NCBI RefSeq assembly: GCF_036208045.1
Contig: NZ_CP121472.1
Coordinates: 620,001 to 684,000 of the forward strand
Reading direction: 5' to 3'
From: Thiorhodovibrio winogradskyi
GTDB lineage: Bacteria; Pseudomonadota; Gammaproteobacteria; Chromatiales; Chromatiaceae
DNA: 64,000 nucleotides
The position numbers and the translations under genes are program-made. Below, one piece after another: positions 17,701 through 25,895 of the stretch (within the stretch, counting starts at the first letter, position 1; each line of letters starts with the position of its first letter). The notes under the pieces are model-generated. The model saw nothing but the letters and a program-made list of their open reading frames with translations. It ran no database searches and had not been told where the DNA came from.

Positions 17701-19437
17701 CGCTGTGACCTGATTGGGGAGGGGGTGTATCTGGAGACGGGCCTTACAGTCCCGGCTGGCATTACCGATCCTTTGCGGATCATTCGCCGCAGTCACGATG
17801 ATGAGTTGCGCCGGCATCAGCAACGCCTGATCGCGTCACCGTTCGATGCGCGCGAGCGACTCAAGCTGATGCTGTCAGCACAGCAATCTGCGCAGTTGAT
17901 CGACCGGATTCTCGAAGATATCCAAACTCTAGGAACATCATTCGATCCCCAACTCAAGCCGCAGCTGAAAGAAAAAGACTGGATTCCTGATCAGGAAGGG
18001 GCAACGTTCAAACCATCCGACATCATCGACTGCGAGGATCCAACCGGTCTGATCCGCGATCTGGCAACTCAACAGCAGGATGGTGCCTATAGCTTTGTCG
18101 GTCTCTTACCACCGAGTATTCTGGATCACCCTGGATTTTGCCTGATCCGTGATCTGGGTTATTTAGCCCAAGGTGATGACGCCCTCAAGACGCTTGGATT
18201 ATTGATCAGCGAAATGCCTCAATATCACCTTTGCGAGCTGGAGGAAGCACCAACAGATTTGCTGGAGGCATTACCCGTGCTAGCTGCGATGCCTCCTAAT
18301 CTAGCACCTGCAAAGGGTTGGGCATTGTTGGACAGCCTGACCCAAGCGCACGCCCCGGACGACGTAGCGCGCTACGTCTATCCGGAGATGGCACGTGAAC
18401 TAGACGACGAATTGGAAATCGTCTTGCAGGTGCTGAGCTGGCTTCGACGACAAGGAAAACCGAATCCAGCTCGGCGCGCCGCATTTAAGCTGTATCTACA
18501 ACGGTTTGTTGGGTTGCCTAGCGCGGAGGAGAATCTCGCCGCGCTGGAACTCATGGATAGCGGCGGTGACTGGCGACCAGCCAACCAACTATGCGCCAAC
18601 GCAGAAGACATTGAGCGACGTTTCGTGCTTAATGAGGACCACTATCGCATCCTGCGAGAACTGGTTGTGCCGGCCAATGCACTGTCAAGTAAATCCGAGC
18701 CGACACATTCAGCCTCATCACCTGCCGAAGGCGCGACACTCGCCAAACTGCTTGAAGACTATTTCAGCGCTTGGCGTGACAAAGTGCCAGATGCCCTGAT
18801 CGGTGCTTTCGTCGCCGTCTGTGGTGCAACGCCAGAGGTAAAGCGGCTGGTGGAAGTCTATCGCGGCAATCGAACCAACTTGCGGGAATGGTTCCTAGAC
18901 AAGCTGCCGTGGAAACCACGGCCGGATGATACCGGACCGAAAAAGACTTGGGCTTATCTGAACTGGAGAAATCCAGATGATGCAATGGAGCGTTACAGCT
19001 TCTCCGGCGTTAGGGTGAGCAGTAACGAAGTGGTGGTATCCTCCATCGTTGGTAAACCTTTGCGGGTCAAGCGTGGTTCTGGGGCGAAGGGGTTCGTCAC
19101 GGTTCGCGGGGATAACGAAAACTATCGCGTACTGGTCCAGCTTGCACCGGTGGAAGCTAGCCAACATCCCACAGAAGCACTCGCGGCTATGCTGCGACAA
19201 TCGATTCGGTTGGTTGCGCAACAATGGTCGGATCAATGGCTTGGCGATCTTTCATCCTTGTGGCCAGAGCTAGAAAGTTCGGACCAAATCGCAATTGATG
19301 TTGCACGCAGCTTGATTCTGGAAAGCCTTCCGATACTTGCGACACAACTGAAGCCTGGCCGTCACCCAGGCATGATGAGCGCGCTCAAGACTTTCGACCA
19401 AGCCCGAGCCAAGGTCGTCAGAGTATCGCGGCCATGA
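14770..19437 (+). CDS. Giant sacsin/Hsp90-like (GHKL) ATPase
   Basis: A 1555-aa protein beginning at ATG 14770 with AAGGAGA upstream. The N-terminal 250 residues are a sacsin-type GHKL ATP-binding domain: the N-box ELIQNADDA (residues 35-43) carries the Glu and Asn for ATP hydrolysis and Mg2+ binding, and GKFGLGMKSVF (101-111) is the glycine lid region. The remaining 1300 residues are helical, without a family I recognise. Sacsin-like ATPases occur in bacterial defence islands, but the role of this one is not known to me. It overlaps the next gene's region and is followed by a second GHKL protein and an SNF2 helicase on the same strand, suggesting one operon. Base composition is less GC-rich than in the conjugation genes. 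Confidence 0.75.
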   Translation: MGGYSGFIQNPLGDIQRLRNDLGDRYKRGFPVLKELIQNADDAEATHVVFALIPGLSKSKHPLLQGDALCVINNGRFEAKHDWGIRNYGLSNKVADRAAIGKFGLGMKSVFHFCEAFFFLGYIAERGRIARIVNPWSVPESLREEFAAIHPSWEQFTTEDAAAMGEAVATITKALPTLHSEQPFVLWLPLRREVHRRESDKVTGVIAQEFPGDGDDSLSFFQDSHLPIQVADLLPLLRHVEQVSFQSSTMNRYKPFHIEIRDPAQRLRGPTASGEHRLKGLIDIQAKGETKAQSHFNGRETHHWLDALKDLRHGHQWPEIDDIDDLANPKVEREKAEPHASIVLTASAAPVASTGHLTIRWAVFLPLEDDLVSEKLFCGGDQDFSLTLHGYFFVDPGRRGIHGFHVLGKGESERPTDSVDAVRIAWNQCLAAKGTLPLLLPVLHDYVSTLVPERHVETGRLLAKTITRSQLWTKFNGVITQSAQWVLELKQNGPAWTLVSSERPLLPLPPSTSSKADPTLPWRVFPELSELEGTHSFVAADTHHLSRRTLSAPDLEQALRLFGNVSAAGILKSPDELGYLVDTLALLRSPDGLLRERSLQQQVVALIRDGFSQIGLDRIRSNKRQLKRLNGYLPHSIQLRLPESLPETLRERLLTCPVELLVLPSELCPDKLGEEAKLSYQDAGKLLLLIGDWIEEASTHEENAAVLNLIYELANRIDGDSSAPASLMRTMRNRKLIAVFYDGNSDGDKIRACTLSEIEKAQQVSLLFRRGQVSDDQGRGLAKPLQKVLANGRVLVLEQRSLALLGIDNKEIMSCDARGVLHALSSHAHTLREPSTRKSLIRQLSAPGSDERSKRGFRFLLHGKDGHWSDLQTTLWFRDTEESTAWERIWSQLNDGWNLIDSDLAQYVPDPVRQAFGVRRIRAKDLLDDIKTLKQDCLARIDAKAFEPHECIEILTQAATDEIVWRMLPLHECTDGQRCDLIGEGVYLETGLTVPAGITDPLRIIRRSHDDELRRHQQRLIASPFDARERLKLMLSAQQSAQLIDRILEDIQTLGTSFDPQLKPQLKEKDWIPDQEGATFKPSDIIDCEDPTGLIRDLATQQQDGAYSFVGLLPPSILDHPGFCLIRDLGYLAQGDDALKTLGLLISEMPQYHLCELEEAPTDLLEALPVLAAMPPNLAPAKGWALLDSLTQAHAPDDVARYVYPEMARELDDELEIVLQVLSWLRRQGKPNPARRAAFKLYLQRFVGLPSAEENLAALELMDSGGDWRPANQLCANAEDIERRFVLNEDHYRILRELVVPANALSSKSEPTHSASSPAEGATLAKLLEDYFSAWRDKVPDALIGAFVAVCGATPEVKRLVEVYRGNRTNLREWFLDKLPWKPRPDDTGPKKTWAYLNWRNPDDAMERYSFSGVRVSSNEVVVSSIVGKPLRVKRGSGAKGFVTVRGDNENYRVLVQLAPVEASQHPTEALAAMLRQSIRLVAQQWSDQWLGDLSSLWPELESSDQIAIDVARSLILESLPILATQLKPGRHPGMMSALKTFDQARAKVVRVSRP

Positions 19438-19492
19438 TCGTGCCGCGCAGTTCGAGCAGGAAAAACAGGACGCGCTACGACAGATCCAACAG

Positions 19493-22461
19493 TTGATCGA
19501 GCGTGACGAGGCCGCGCGTACCGCCTTGCTGGAAGGCGTAGGCGGGAAGATCGAGGAATTCCAGTACAAGCGCGAGAGCATCCCATTCGAACTTTTTCAG
19601 AACGCAGACGACGCGGTGTGTCAACAGCTGGAGATCCTACGCTATACGCATCAAGTTGATAGCAGATTCTCCGATACTCAGCCGGCCCCCTCTCGCTTCG
19701 TCGTCGTGATCGAGAACGACGCACTTACATTCATGCACTGGGGCCGTCCTCTGAACGCCACAGGCGATCCCTTTCCCGGTCGTGACCGCGACTATCATCG
19801 CGATCTCGAAAAAATGCTCATTGTCAACGCGTCCAACAAGGAACCTCCAGCAACCGGGAAGTTCGGCCTGGGTTTCAAGAGCGTATTTCTCGCCTGTCCG
19901 GAGCCTGAGATTGTCAGCGGTCGACTGAGTATGCGAATTCTCGGCGGCATGTTACCGATGCAGCATGACGACGATCGAGACCTTAGACATTTGGTCCGAG
20001 AGCATGCACCTGCGGGCGGTGGAGCCGGCACAGGCATTCGGCTGCGTTTGGATCCTGACTCGATCCCTCCCTTGCTCGACCGATTCCAAAAGATGGCTGG
20101 TGTCTTGTGCTGCTTCGCCAAGTCGATCCAACAAATTGATGTTGGCAGCACCACCTACACCTGGTCCCCAAGCAGTTTGGAGCAAGCCCCAGCTTTCAGC
20201 ATTGGAAGTCTACTGATCCCAGATCCAAACGATCAAGACGTCATGATGAGAACCAAGGTCATGCGTATCGAACTGGGCGACGGCGCGCTCCTCTTTGGGC
20301 TGGATGGATCAGGTTTGAAACCGCTGCTGGAGAGCATTCCGTCACTCTGGGTGTTGACTCCGACCTCGGAGGACGCAGCGCTGGGCGTCGCACTTAACGG
20401 TCGCTTCGATGTCAACGCGGCACGAACCAGCCTAGCCGATCGCGAGGAGCATAATCACGTCATCGCTGAAGCACTCGGGTGCGTCTTGAACGACGCCATC
20501 GAAGACTTGATGCTCGCCGTCGACCAAGACTGGGACGGAGTTTGCCACGGCGTCGGCTTGAACGAGGGAATGACTCCATACGATCTGTGGTACAGCTTGT
20601 GGCGAACCCTAGTCGGCGGACTCCATAAGCGTGAGCCAAGCAAGGTGCGATCACTTGTGCAATGCACTGCTCAGGTTGGGCTCGGAGAACTCGCATGGAG
20701 ACACCCACTGCTTCCGAATGGCTTACCCAGCGCGCATCGTGCCATGGTCAGGATCAGCGATATTCGGCTAGTGTTGCGCGACGCCTTGTCCATTCCGAAC
20801 GTGTTGGAGCAACTCTTCGACTGGAGCCACTTCGTCGACGAAATTACTCCACAGAGAACGGTGTCTGCCGAAATCCATGAGTGGGTTAGTCTCGCCCACC
20901 CATCGTACGCGACGGCCCGAGCACAGTGGAAATCAAGTCGGCTCGCCGATTGGGTCTCCCGGCTCATGGTTGACAGCCAACAGGTGCGCCTTGACCCGGA
21001 GCCCGCTCGGATCTGGGGCGCCATATTGGATTCGCAACAACTGGATGACCTGAGCAAAAACCAGCAAAAGGATCTTACAGACACGGAGAAGTTGTTCAAC
21101 GGCGCTTTGTTCCGAGACGTGACTGGCCGTTTCGCACCGGCAACTGAATTGTTGATGTCCGATCCGTCCAAGCGCGATCCAGAAGAACGGCTGCGGTGGG
21201 CCTTCGCGCCTGACCGAAATAGACTCAGCACAGACTATGACGAAGCGGGCCGAACTCTGCTGCGACTCTGTCGGGGGCCAAGCGGGTTCAGGGCTGACAC
21301 ACAGCAGTTGGCGCGCTGGATACGCGAACTGAAAGAGGACAATGACCGGAGAAGCGCCGCTCTGGTGTACTTGCGTGACGGAGAACGCGGTGGACAGGTG
21401 ATCGCTGAACTCCGCTCAATCGGACTTAACGGCACTTGGCTCGCGGAACTGTCGAAAGATTCGCCCTATTTCCAAGGCTGGTCGTTCGAGCAAGTACTGC
21501 AAGTCCTGATTCAGTTCAGGAGCACTGAAAGTCAAGATCGGTTTGTTTCGGAGCCAGAGCACGACAGCAACCCGCAAGAGCCGCATCGCCTCGTGGATGT
21601 TGAGCGAACTCTCCTGAAGTTGAGAGATGTTTGGCAAGAACATGGAGCTGTCTACCTTAAGGATTATGAACAAGACATCTATCCAGGGGGGGCGCGCCAG
21701 TGGAGGCCCTGCATCTCGATGATGATGACTGCAAAGGAGACCGTTCCGCTTGGCTGACCCTGTTTCTACTGGGTCATTTCCACACGCTCGGTTTTATCCA
21801 AGGTCGGCGTCATCAAAACCGCGCGTTCATAGAAATGTGCCACACAAAGCGCTGGTGGGACGATGTCTTCGCGAAAGCTGATCCAAGAAACAACCCCGAA
21901 GCATGGATGAGCGTTCTGGATGCTTATATCGACGCTCAGACCGATGCCCAGACCTACGAGCACTGGATGCAACGTTTCCCTGCCATCTATCGCCTTGCCT
22001 GCTACCTCGATGAATACCGCGAACTCATGTTGGGCCTTCCAACTTGGGGATGGAAGGATGGTGATTGTCGGCTCGCACAGGACAATGTCTTGAAGCCTCG
22101 AGCCGCCTCAAAACTTGGCGGTGGAGGCATTTCGACGCCGCCATTGCACAAAACACTAGGCATCGGTGCTTGTTTCGTCGTCCGAGAATTGCTTCGACTC
22201 AAGGTGGTCGATGGCGCGAAGGCTCCTCACGCCTGCGCCTATGTACCAACCAAAGGCGTGCGCGATCTTCTCGTGCAGTGGGGATACGGACAGTTCGAAG
22301 GCACCGGGGCTGAGATCGGCCTTTCCAAGGAGATCCACGCAATCCTGGTCGAGCATTTGGGTTCGGAGGATGCCCGCTTCGACGGCGCCTATGACATTCC
22401 GCTCCAGTTGATGGCTTACGACCCGCAAGTGAAAAGCAGTTGCACAGTTTATGCCTCGTGA
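19493..22461 (+). pseudogene. Second GHKL ATPase, split by a frameshift at a G7 tract
   Basis: Two frames that read as one gene. The first (19493-21757, TTG start, 754 aa) begins with a GHKL domain: FELFQNADDA near residue 32-41 and GKFGLGFKSVF near 120. It loses sense after DYEQDIYPGG at a run of seven G (21686-21692). The second (21700-22461, GTG, 253 aa) has no ribosome binding site; with one more G, or a -1 shift, the first frame runs straight into it as YPGGGAPVEALHLDDDD. The joined product is about 990 aa. The start is also unclear: the frame is open upstream through RAAQFEQEKQDALRQIQQL but has no ATG or GTG, while an out-of-frame ATG overlaps the previous stop as ATGA at 19434-19437. 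It could be a pseudogene, a phase-variable gene, a programmed shift or a sequencing error. Confidence 0.65.
21686..21692 (+). repeat. Poly-G tract (G7) at the frameshift
   Basis: Seven consecutive G exactly where the two halves of the second GHKL gene change frame. Such tracts are prone to slippage. A G8 allele would restore a single long reading frame. Confidence 0.85.
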
Positions 22462-22500
22462 TTCCCTGATATCGAAGTTGATCCAGATAGGAGCTTGACC

Positions 22501-25200
22501 ATGGATGCCGCTGTTGCACTCAACACTGATGATGTCGTTGTCCATGAGGACTTGGGCCGAGGTACGGTCATCGTCGACCGAGGCGCCACGGCCGTCGTGC
22601 GCTTCGACGAAAGACTGGAGGAATGTGAGAAATCCTCGCTCCGACCTGGACCTCAGATCGACAAGGACATCCGCCAAGGTCATTGGTCACCGGCAATCGA
22701 TGCGATCACCTACTTCCAAGCGGCAGCCATCTTGTCAGTCAACGACCAATGGGGAGTCTTTTCCCGGTCTCAGATCGCCCTGCTCCCCCATCAGCTTTGG
22801 GTCTGTCATCAGGTACTGAGGCAGTGGCCGGCGCGCCAACTCATCGCCGATGATGTCGGACTGGGAAAAACCATCGAAGCGGGACTCATCCTTTGGCCAC
22901 TGATCAGCAAGAAACTGACCCAGCGCATACTCATTCTTTGTCCGGCCGGCTTGGTGGACCAATGGCAGTTCCGTCTGCGCACCATGTTCGACATCCGTTT
23001 GACACCCTATATGAGCGCTGCGGACACGCCCAAGGCGGACTACTGGAACGGCAACAACCAGGTTGTCGCATCCCTCCCGACACTGCGCCAGGATAACAAT
23101 GGCCGTCACGATCGGCTTCTGTCCGCCGAGCCTTGGGATCTGTTGATCGTCGACGAGGCTCATCATCTGAACGCCGACGAGCATCAGGGCGCCACCTTGG
23201 GCTATGCGCTGATCAGAAAGTTGATGGAGCATGGCAAGATCCAATCTGCGCTTTTCTTCACGGGCACGCCGCACCGGGGAAAGCCCTACAACTTCTGGGC
23301 CTTGCTTCATCTGCTGCGCCCCGATCTGTTCGACCCGGATCGCCCCGATGCGGAACAGATCCCGCATCTGCGGGATATTCTGATTCGCAACAACAAGCAG
23401 TCTGTGGTCGACATGCAGGGTCGCAAGCTGTTCAAGCCAATCCATCAATACCCCACCACCTATCGCTATAACGATGCCGAGCGGGACTTCTATAGCAATC
23501 TGACGAGCTTCATCGCCAGCGGCCGTGCCTATGCCTCAACGCTCTCGAAGCACGAAGGCAAGCAGGTGATGCTCGTGCTGATCGCCATGCAGAAATTGGC
23601 TTCCAGCTCGGTTGCGGCAATCCGTAAGGCCCTAAAGGGACGCCTCGCACGATTGACACGAGAGAAGGAGCGACTCCAGACGCTGCTGGCTGAAGAGCAA
23701 GCACGTCTAGCCCAGAGTTCAAAACTTGTTTCTGCTGAGGACGACGCTGACCTGCTCGACCTCCAGCAAGCGCTTGATGAACTGTCGGTCGAGGACACTG
23801 CCGCCTCGATCCAATTGCTTGCCAACGAGATTCCGCACCTACGCACACTTGTCGATGCAGCTGATGCCGTCGCAGACGAGACCAAGGTCGAGCGCATTAT
23901 GGAAGTCATGCAGTCGGATTTTGCGGATCGGCAGGTTCTCTTCTTTACCGAATACAAGGCCACTCAATCCTTATTGATGAGCGCTTTGATCCGCCAGTAC
24001 GGCGAGGGCTGCGTCACGTTCATCAATGGCGACGAGCATATTGAAGGGGTGATCGATACCAGCGGCCGGCCGCAGAGCATGTCAGTGCCACGCGAAACGG
24101 CGGCGGAGCAGTTCAATGCCGGCCAGATCCGCTTTCTCGTCTCCACCGAAGCCGGTGGCGAGGGAATCGATCTTCAGCATCGTTGCCACACCCTGATCCA
24201 TGTCGATCTGCCATGGAATCCCATGCGTCTGCACCAACGCGTTGGCCGTTTGCATCGTTATGGCCAGAAGTACCCCGTCGACGTGGTTTCAGTCCGCAAT
24301 GAAGAAACCGTCGAAGCGCTGATTTGGGACAAGCTCAACGCCAAACTCGGCCACATCATGCAGGCCCTCGGGTCGGCCATGGATGAGCCCGAGGACCTGC
24401 TTCAGCTCGTCCTTGGCATGACCGATAAGAGCCTCTTCACCGAACTGTTCTCTCAGGCCAACAGTGTTCCGCGAGAGCGATTAGCCGATTGGTTCGATGA
24501 GAAGACAAAGACCTTTGGGGGCTCTGCCGCCCTCGATACCGTCAAGGCCCTTGTTGGAAACGTAGCCAAATTCGATTGCCAGGGGCTCAAGGAAATTCCG
24601 ACATTGGACTTGCCGGATCTGCGTGCATTCTTCGAGGCAATGCTGGTCAAGAATCAGCGCCGGCTGAGTTGGAGTGAGGATCGTCTCTCGTTCAAAACGC
24701 CCGACGTTTGGCTCACCAGCCCGGCCGTCAATCGGCACTACAAGAACGTCGTCTTCAGCCGTGAACGGTCTGTCGGTGAAGCGGATGCTCAGGTCATCGG
24801 AGTTGGCCATGCCGCATTCAACAATGCCATTGCACAGGCGTTGGAGCAGGAAGCCGTTCTGGCCAAGATTGATGGACTGGAGCATCCATTAGTCATTGCC
24901 AAGGTAATCGACCGGGTCACGCTCTCATCTGGCACCTTGCGCAGTCGCATTTTCGGTGTCGTCGTGCCTCTCGAAGGCGCTTCTCCTGAGGTCGTGACAG
25001 ATGATGAACTGCTACGGATTCTCAATCAGACCAGGTTTCGGGAGAAGACTCTTGCCTCTCCAGTTGCGATCGACAAGAGCATCCTTGAGCAGACCTACAA
25101 CCTCGGTGTTGAGCGATTGCGTCTGTCGTTGACGACTCTCGGCCTTCCTTTCAAGCATCCGGAGCATCAGCCCCTGGGATTGCTTTGGCCCGCATCATGA
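22501..25200 (+). CDS. SNF2-type DEAD/DEAH helicase of the GHKL module
   Basis: An 899-aa superfamily 2 ATPase starting at ATG 22501, with AGGAG eight bases upstream (a TTG at 22495 is less likely). Motif I is ADDVGLGKTIEAG near residue 117, motif II LLIVDEAHHLN, motif III FTGTPHRG, and the C-terminal helicase lobe has VSTEAGGEGIDLQHRC and PMRLHQRVGRLHRYGQ. The layout is that of SNF2 translocases such as RapA/HepA and DrmD rather than unwinding helicases. A coiled-coil stretch is predicted near residues 375-420 (LARLTREKERLQTLLAEEQA). It belongs with the two GHKL genes. It is a different protein from the BrxHII helicase further downstream. Confidence 0.85.
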   Translation: MDAAVALNTDDVVVHEDLGRGTVIVDRGATAVVRFDERLEECEKSSLRPGPQIDKDIRQGHWSPAIDAITYFQAAAILSVNDQWGVFSRSQIALLPHQLWVCHQVLRQWPARQLIADDVGLGKTIEAGLILWPLISKKLTQRILILCPAGLVDQWQFRLRTMFDIRLTPYMSAADTPKADYWNGNNQVVASLPTLRQDNNGRHDRLLSAEPWDLLIVDEAHHLNADEHQGATLGYALIRKLMEHGKIQSALFFTGTPHRGKPYNFWALLHLLRPDLFDPDRPDAEQIPHLRDILIRNNKQSVVDMQGRKLFKPIHQYPTTYRYNDAERDFYSNLTSFIASGRAYASTLSKHEGKQVMLVLIAMQKLASSSVAAIRKALKGRLARLTREKERLQTLLAEEQARLAQSSKLVSAEDDADLLDLQQALDELSVEDTAASIQLLANEIPHLRTLVDAADAVADETKVERIMEVMQSDFADRQVLFFTEYKATQSLLMSALIRQYGEGCVTFINGDEHIEGVIDTSGRPQSMSVPRETAAEQFNAGQIRFLVSTEAGGEGIDLQHRCHTLIHVDLPWNPMRLHQRVGRLHRYGQKYPVDVVSVRNEETVEALIWDKLNAKLGHIMQALGSAMDEPEDLLQLVLGMTDKSLFTELFSQANSVPRERLADWFDEKTKTFGGSAALDTVKALVGNVAKFDCQGLKEIPTLDLPDLRAFFEAMLVKNQRRLSWSEDRLSFKTPDVWLTSPAVNRHYKNVVFSRERSVGEADAQVIGVGHAAFNNAIAQALEQEAVLAKIDGLEHPLVIAKVIDRVTLSSGTLRSRIFGVVVPLEGASPEVVTDDELLRILNQTRFREKTLASPVAIDKSILEQTYNLGVERLRLSLTTLGLPFKHPEHQPLGLLWPAS

Positions 25201-25206
25201 ACTCAA

Positions 25207-25229
25207 TTTGTAGGGAATTTCCCTACAAA
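25207..25229. promoter_or_regulatory. 23-bp palindrome, probable operator of the BREX operon
   Basis: Arms TTTGTAGGGAA (25207-25217) and TTCCCTACAAA (25219-25229), a perfect 11-bp dyad around one base. It begins seven bases after the SNF2 stop codon and lies about 130 bp before brxF. No T-run follows on either strand, so it is not a classical terminator. It is best read as a binding site for a dimeric repressor. No BrxR-type WYL regulator is seen in the window. Confidence 0.65.
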
Positions 25230-25361
25230 CAAAAGAATCTTGCACAACCTCGTTGTTTGCGCGAGCATCGCAACGGTAGCAACTCCAGAGCGATAGCTAA
25301 AGAGCAGCCGCCCTCTTCCGCCGCTGATCCGCAACCAAACGGCATCCCAAGGATGAACCAC

Positions 25362-25832
25362 ATGCCGACAACTGAAGCCACCGCTGCCCAGATCCTGGAG
25401 GCACTCGCCACAGCCGAAAGCCTCTACTATCGACTGGTATTGCTGGTCGGTTCGCTCGGAGCGGGCAAGACAGGCGTGCTCAGACAGGTCGCACAACAGC
25501 TCGACCGACCTGTCATCAACCTCAACCTGACACTGTCCCGACCGCTGCTAGAGTTGACACCCAAGCAGCGGTCGCTGCGGCTATTGGCGACACTCGATAC
25601 CATCGCCGCCGAACAGACCTCGCCGGTGCTGCTCGACAACACCGAATTGCTGTTTGATCCAAGCCTGGCACAGGACCCCTTGCGCGTGCTCCAACACTTG
25701 GCGCGCAATCGCAGCCTCCTGGCGACCTGGAATGGTCAATACACGAGCGGTCAGCTCATCTACGCCCAATCTGGCCACCCAGAGTATCGCAGCTATGACG
25801 CGGTCGATGCGCTGATCGTCAGCCTGGAATAA
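25362..25832 (+). CDS. brxF: BrxF, BREX-3 P-loop protein
   Basis: A 156-aa small P-loop ATPase, the marker gene of type 3 BREX. The Walker A motif is GSLGAGKT (residues 30-37), with a hydrophobic strand ending in LLDNTELLFDP as the likely Walker B. The ATG at 25362 is preferred: AAGG lies nine bases before it, and the longer frame from 25185 overlaps the SNF2 gene and the palindrome. An ATG at 25353 is an alternative. Its molecular role is not established. It is first in the operon, 60 bp before brxC. Confidence 0.88.
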   Translation: MPTTEATAAQILEALATAESLYYRLVLLVGSLGAGKTGVLRQVAQQLDRPVINLNLTLSRPLLELTPKQRSLRLLATLDTIAAEQTSPVLLDNTELLFDPSLAQDPLRVLQHLARNRSLLATWNGQYTSGQLIYAQSGHPEYRSYDAVDALIVSLE

Positions 25833-25895
25833 GCCAAGCGCTGTGGTCCTGTCGGCCTGATCACACCCCAAGAATTTGCCCCGGAGCCTATCCGC

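Larger units (their letters stand above)
14770..25200 (+). other. Candidate defence module: GHKL - GHKL - SNF2 helicase
   Basis: Three genes on one strand with short spacing. Two encode sacsin/Hsp90-like ATPases and one an SNF2 translocase. They are set directly before a BREX-3 operon. I cannot match the set to a named system: it lacks DISARM drmA, drmB and drmC, the Z1 gene of mza, and the Zorya and Druantia genes. Treated as one functional unit by inference. Confidence 0.5.

Noticed and set aside
14770-25200. DISARM or mza system
   Set aside because: drmA, drmB and drmC are absent, and there is no Z1-domain gene; only a helicase or GHKL resemblance is shared.
25207-25229. Intrinsic terminator after the SNF2 gene
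   Set aside because: The stem is strong but neither side has a run of T; the position before an operon fits an operator better.
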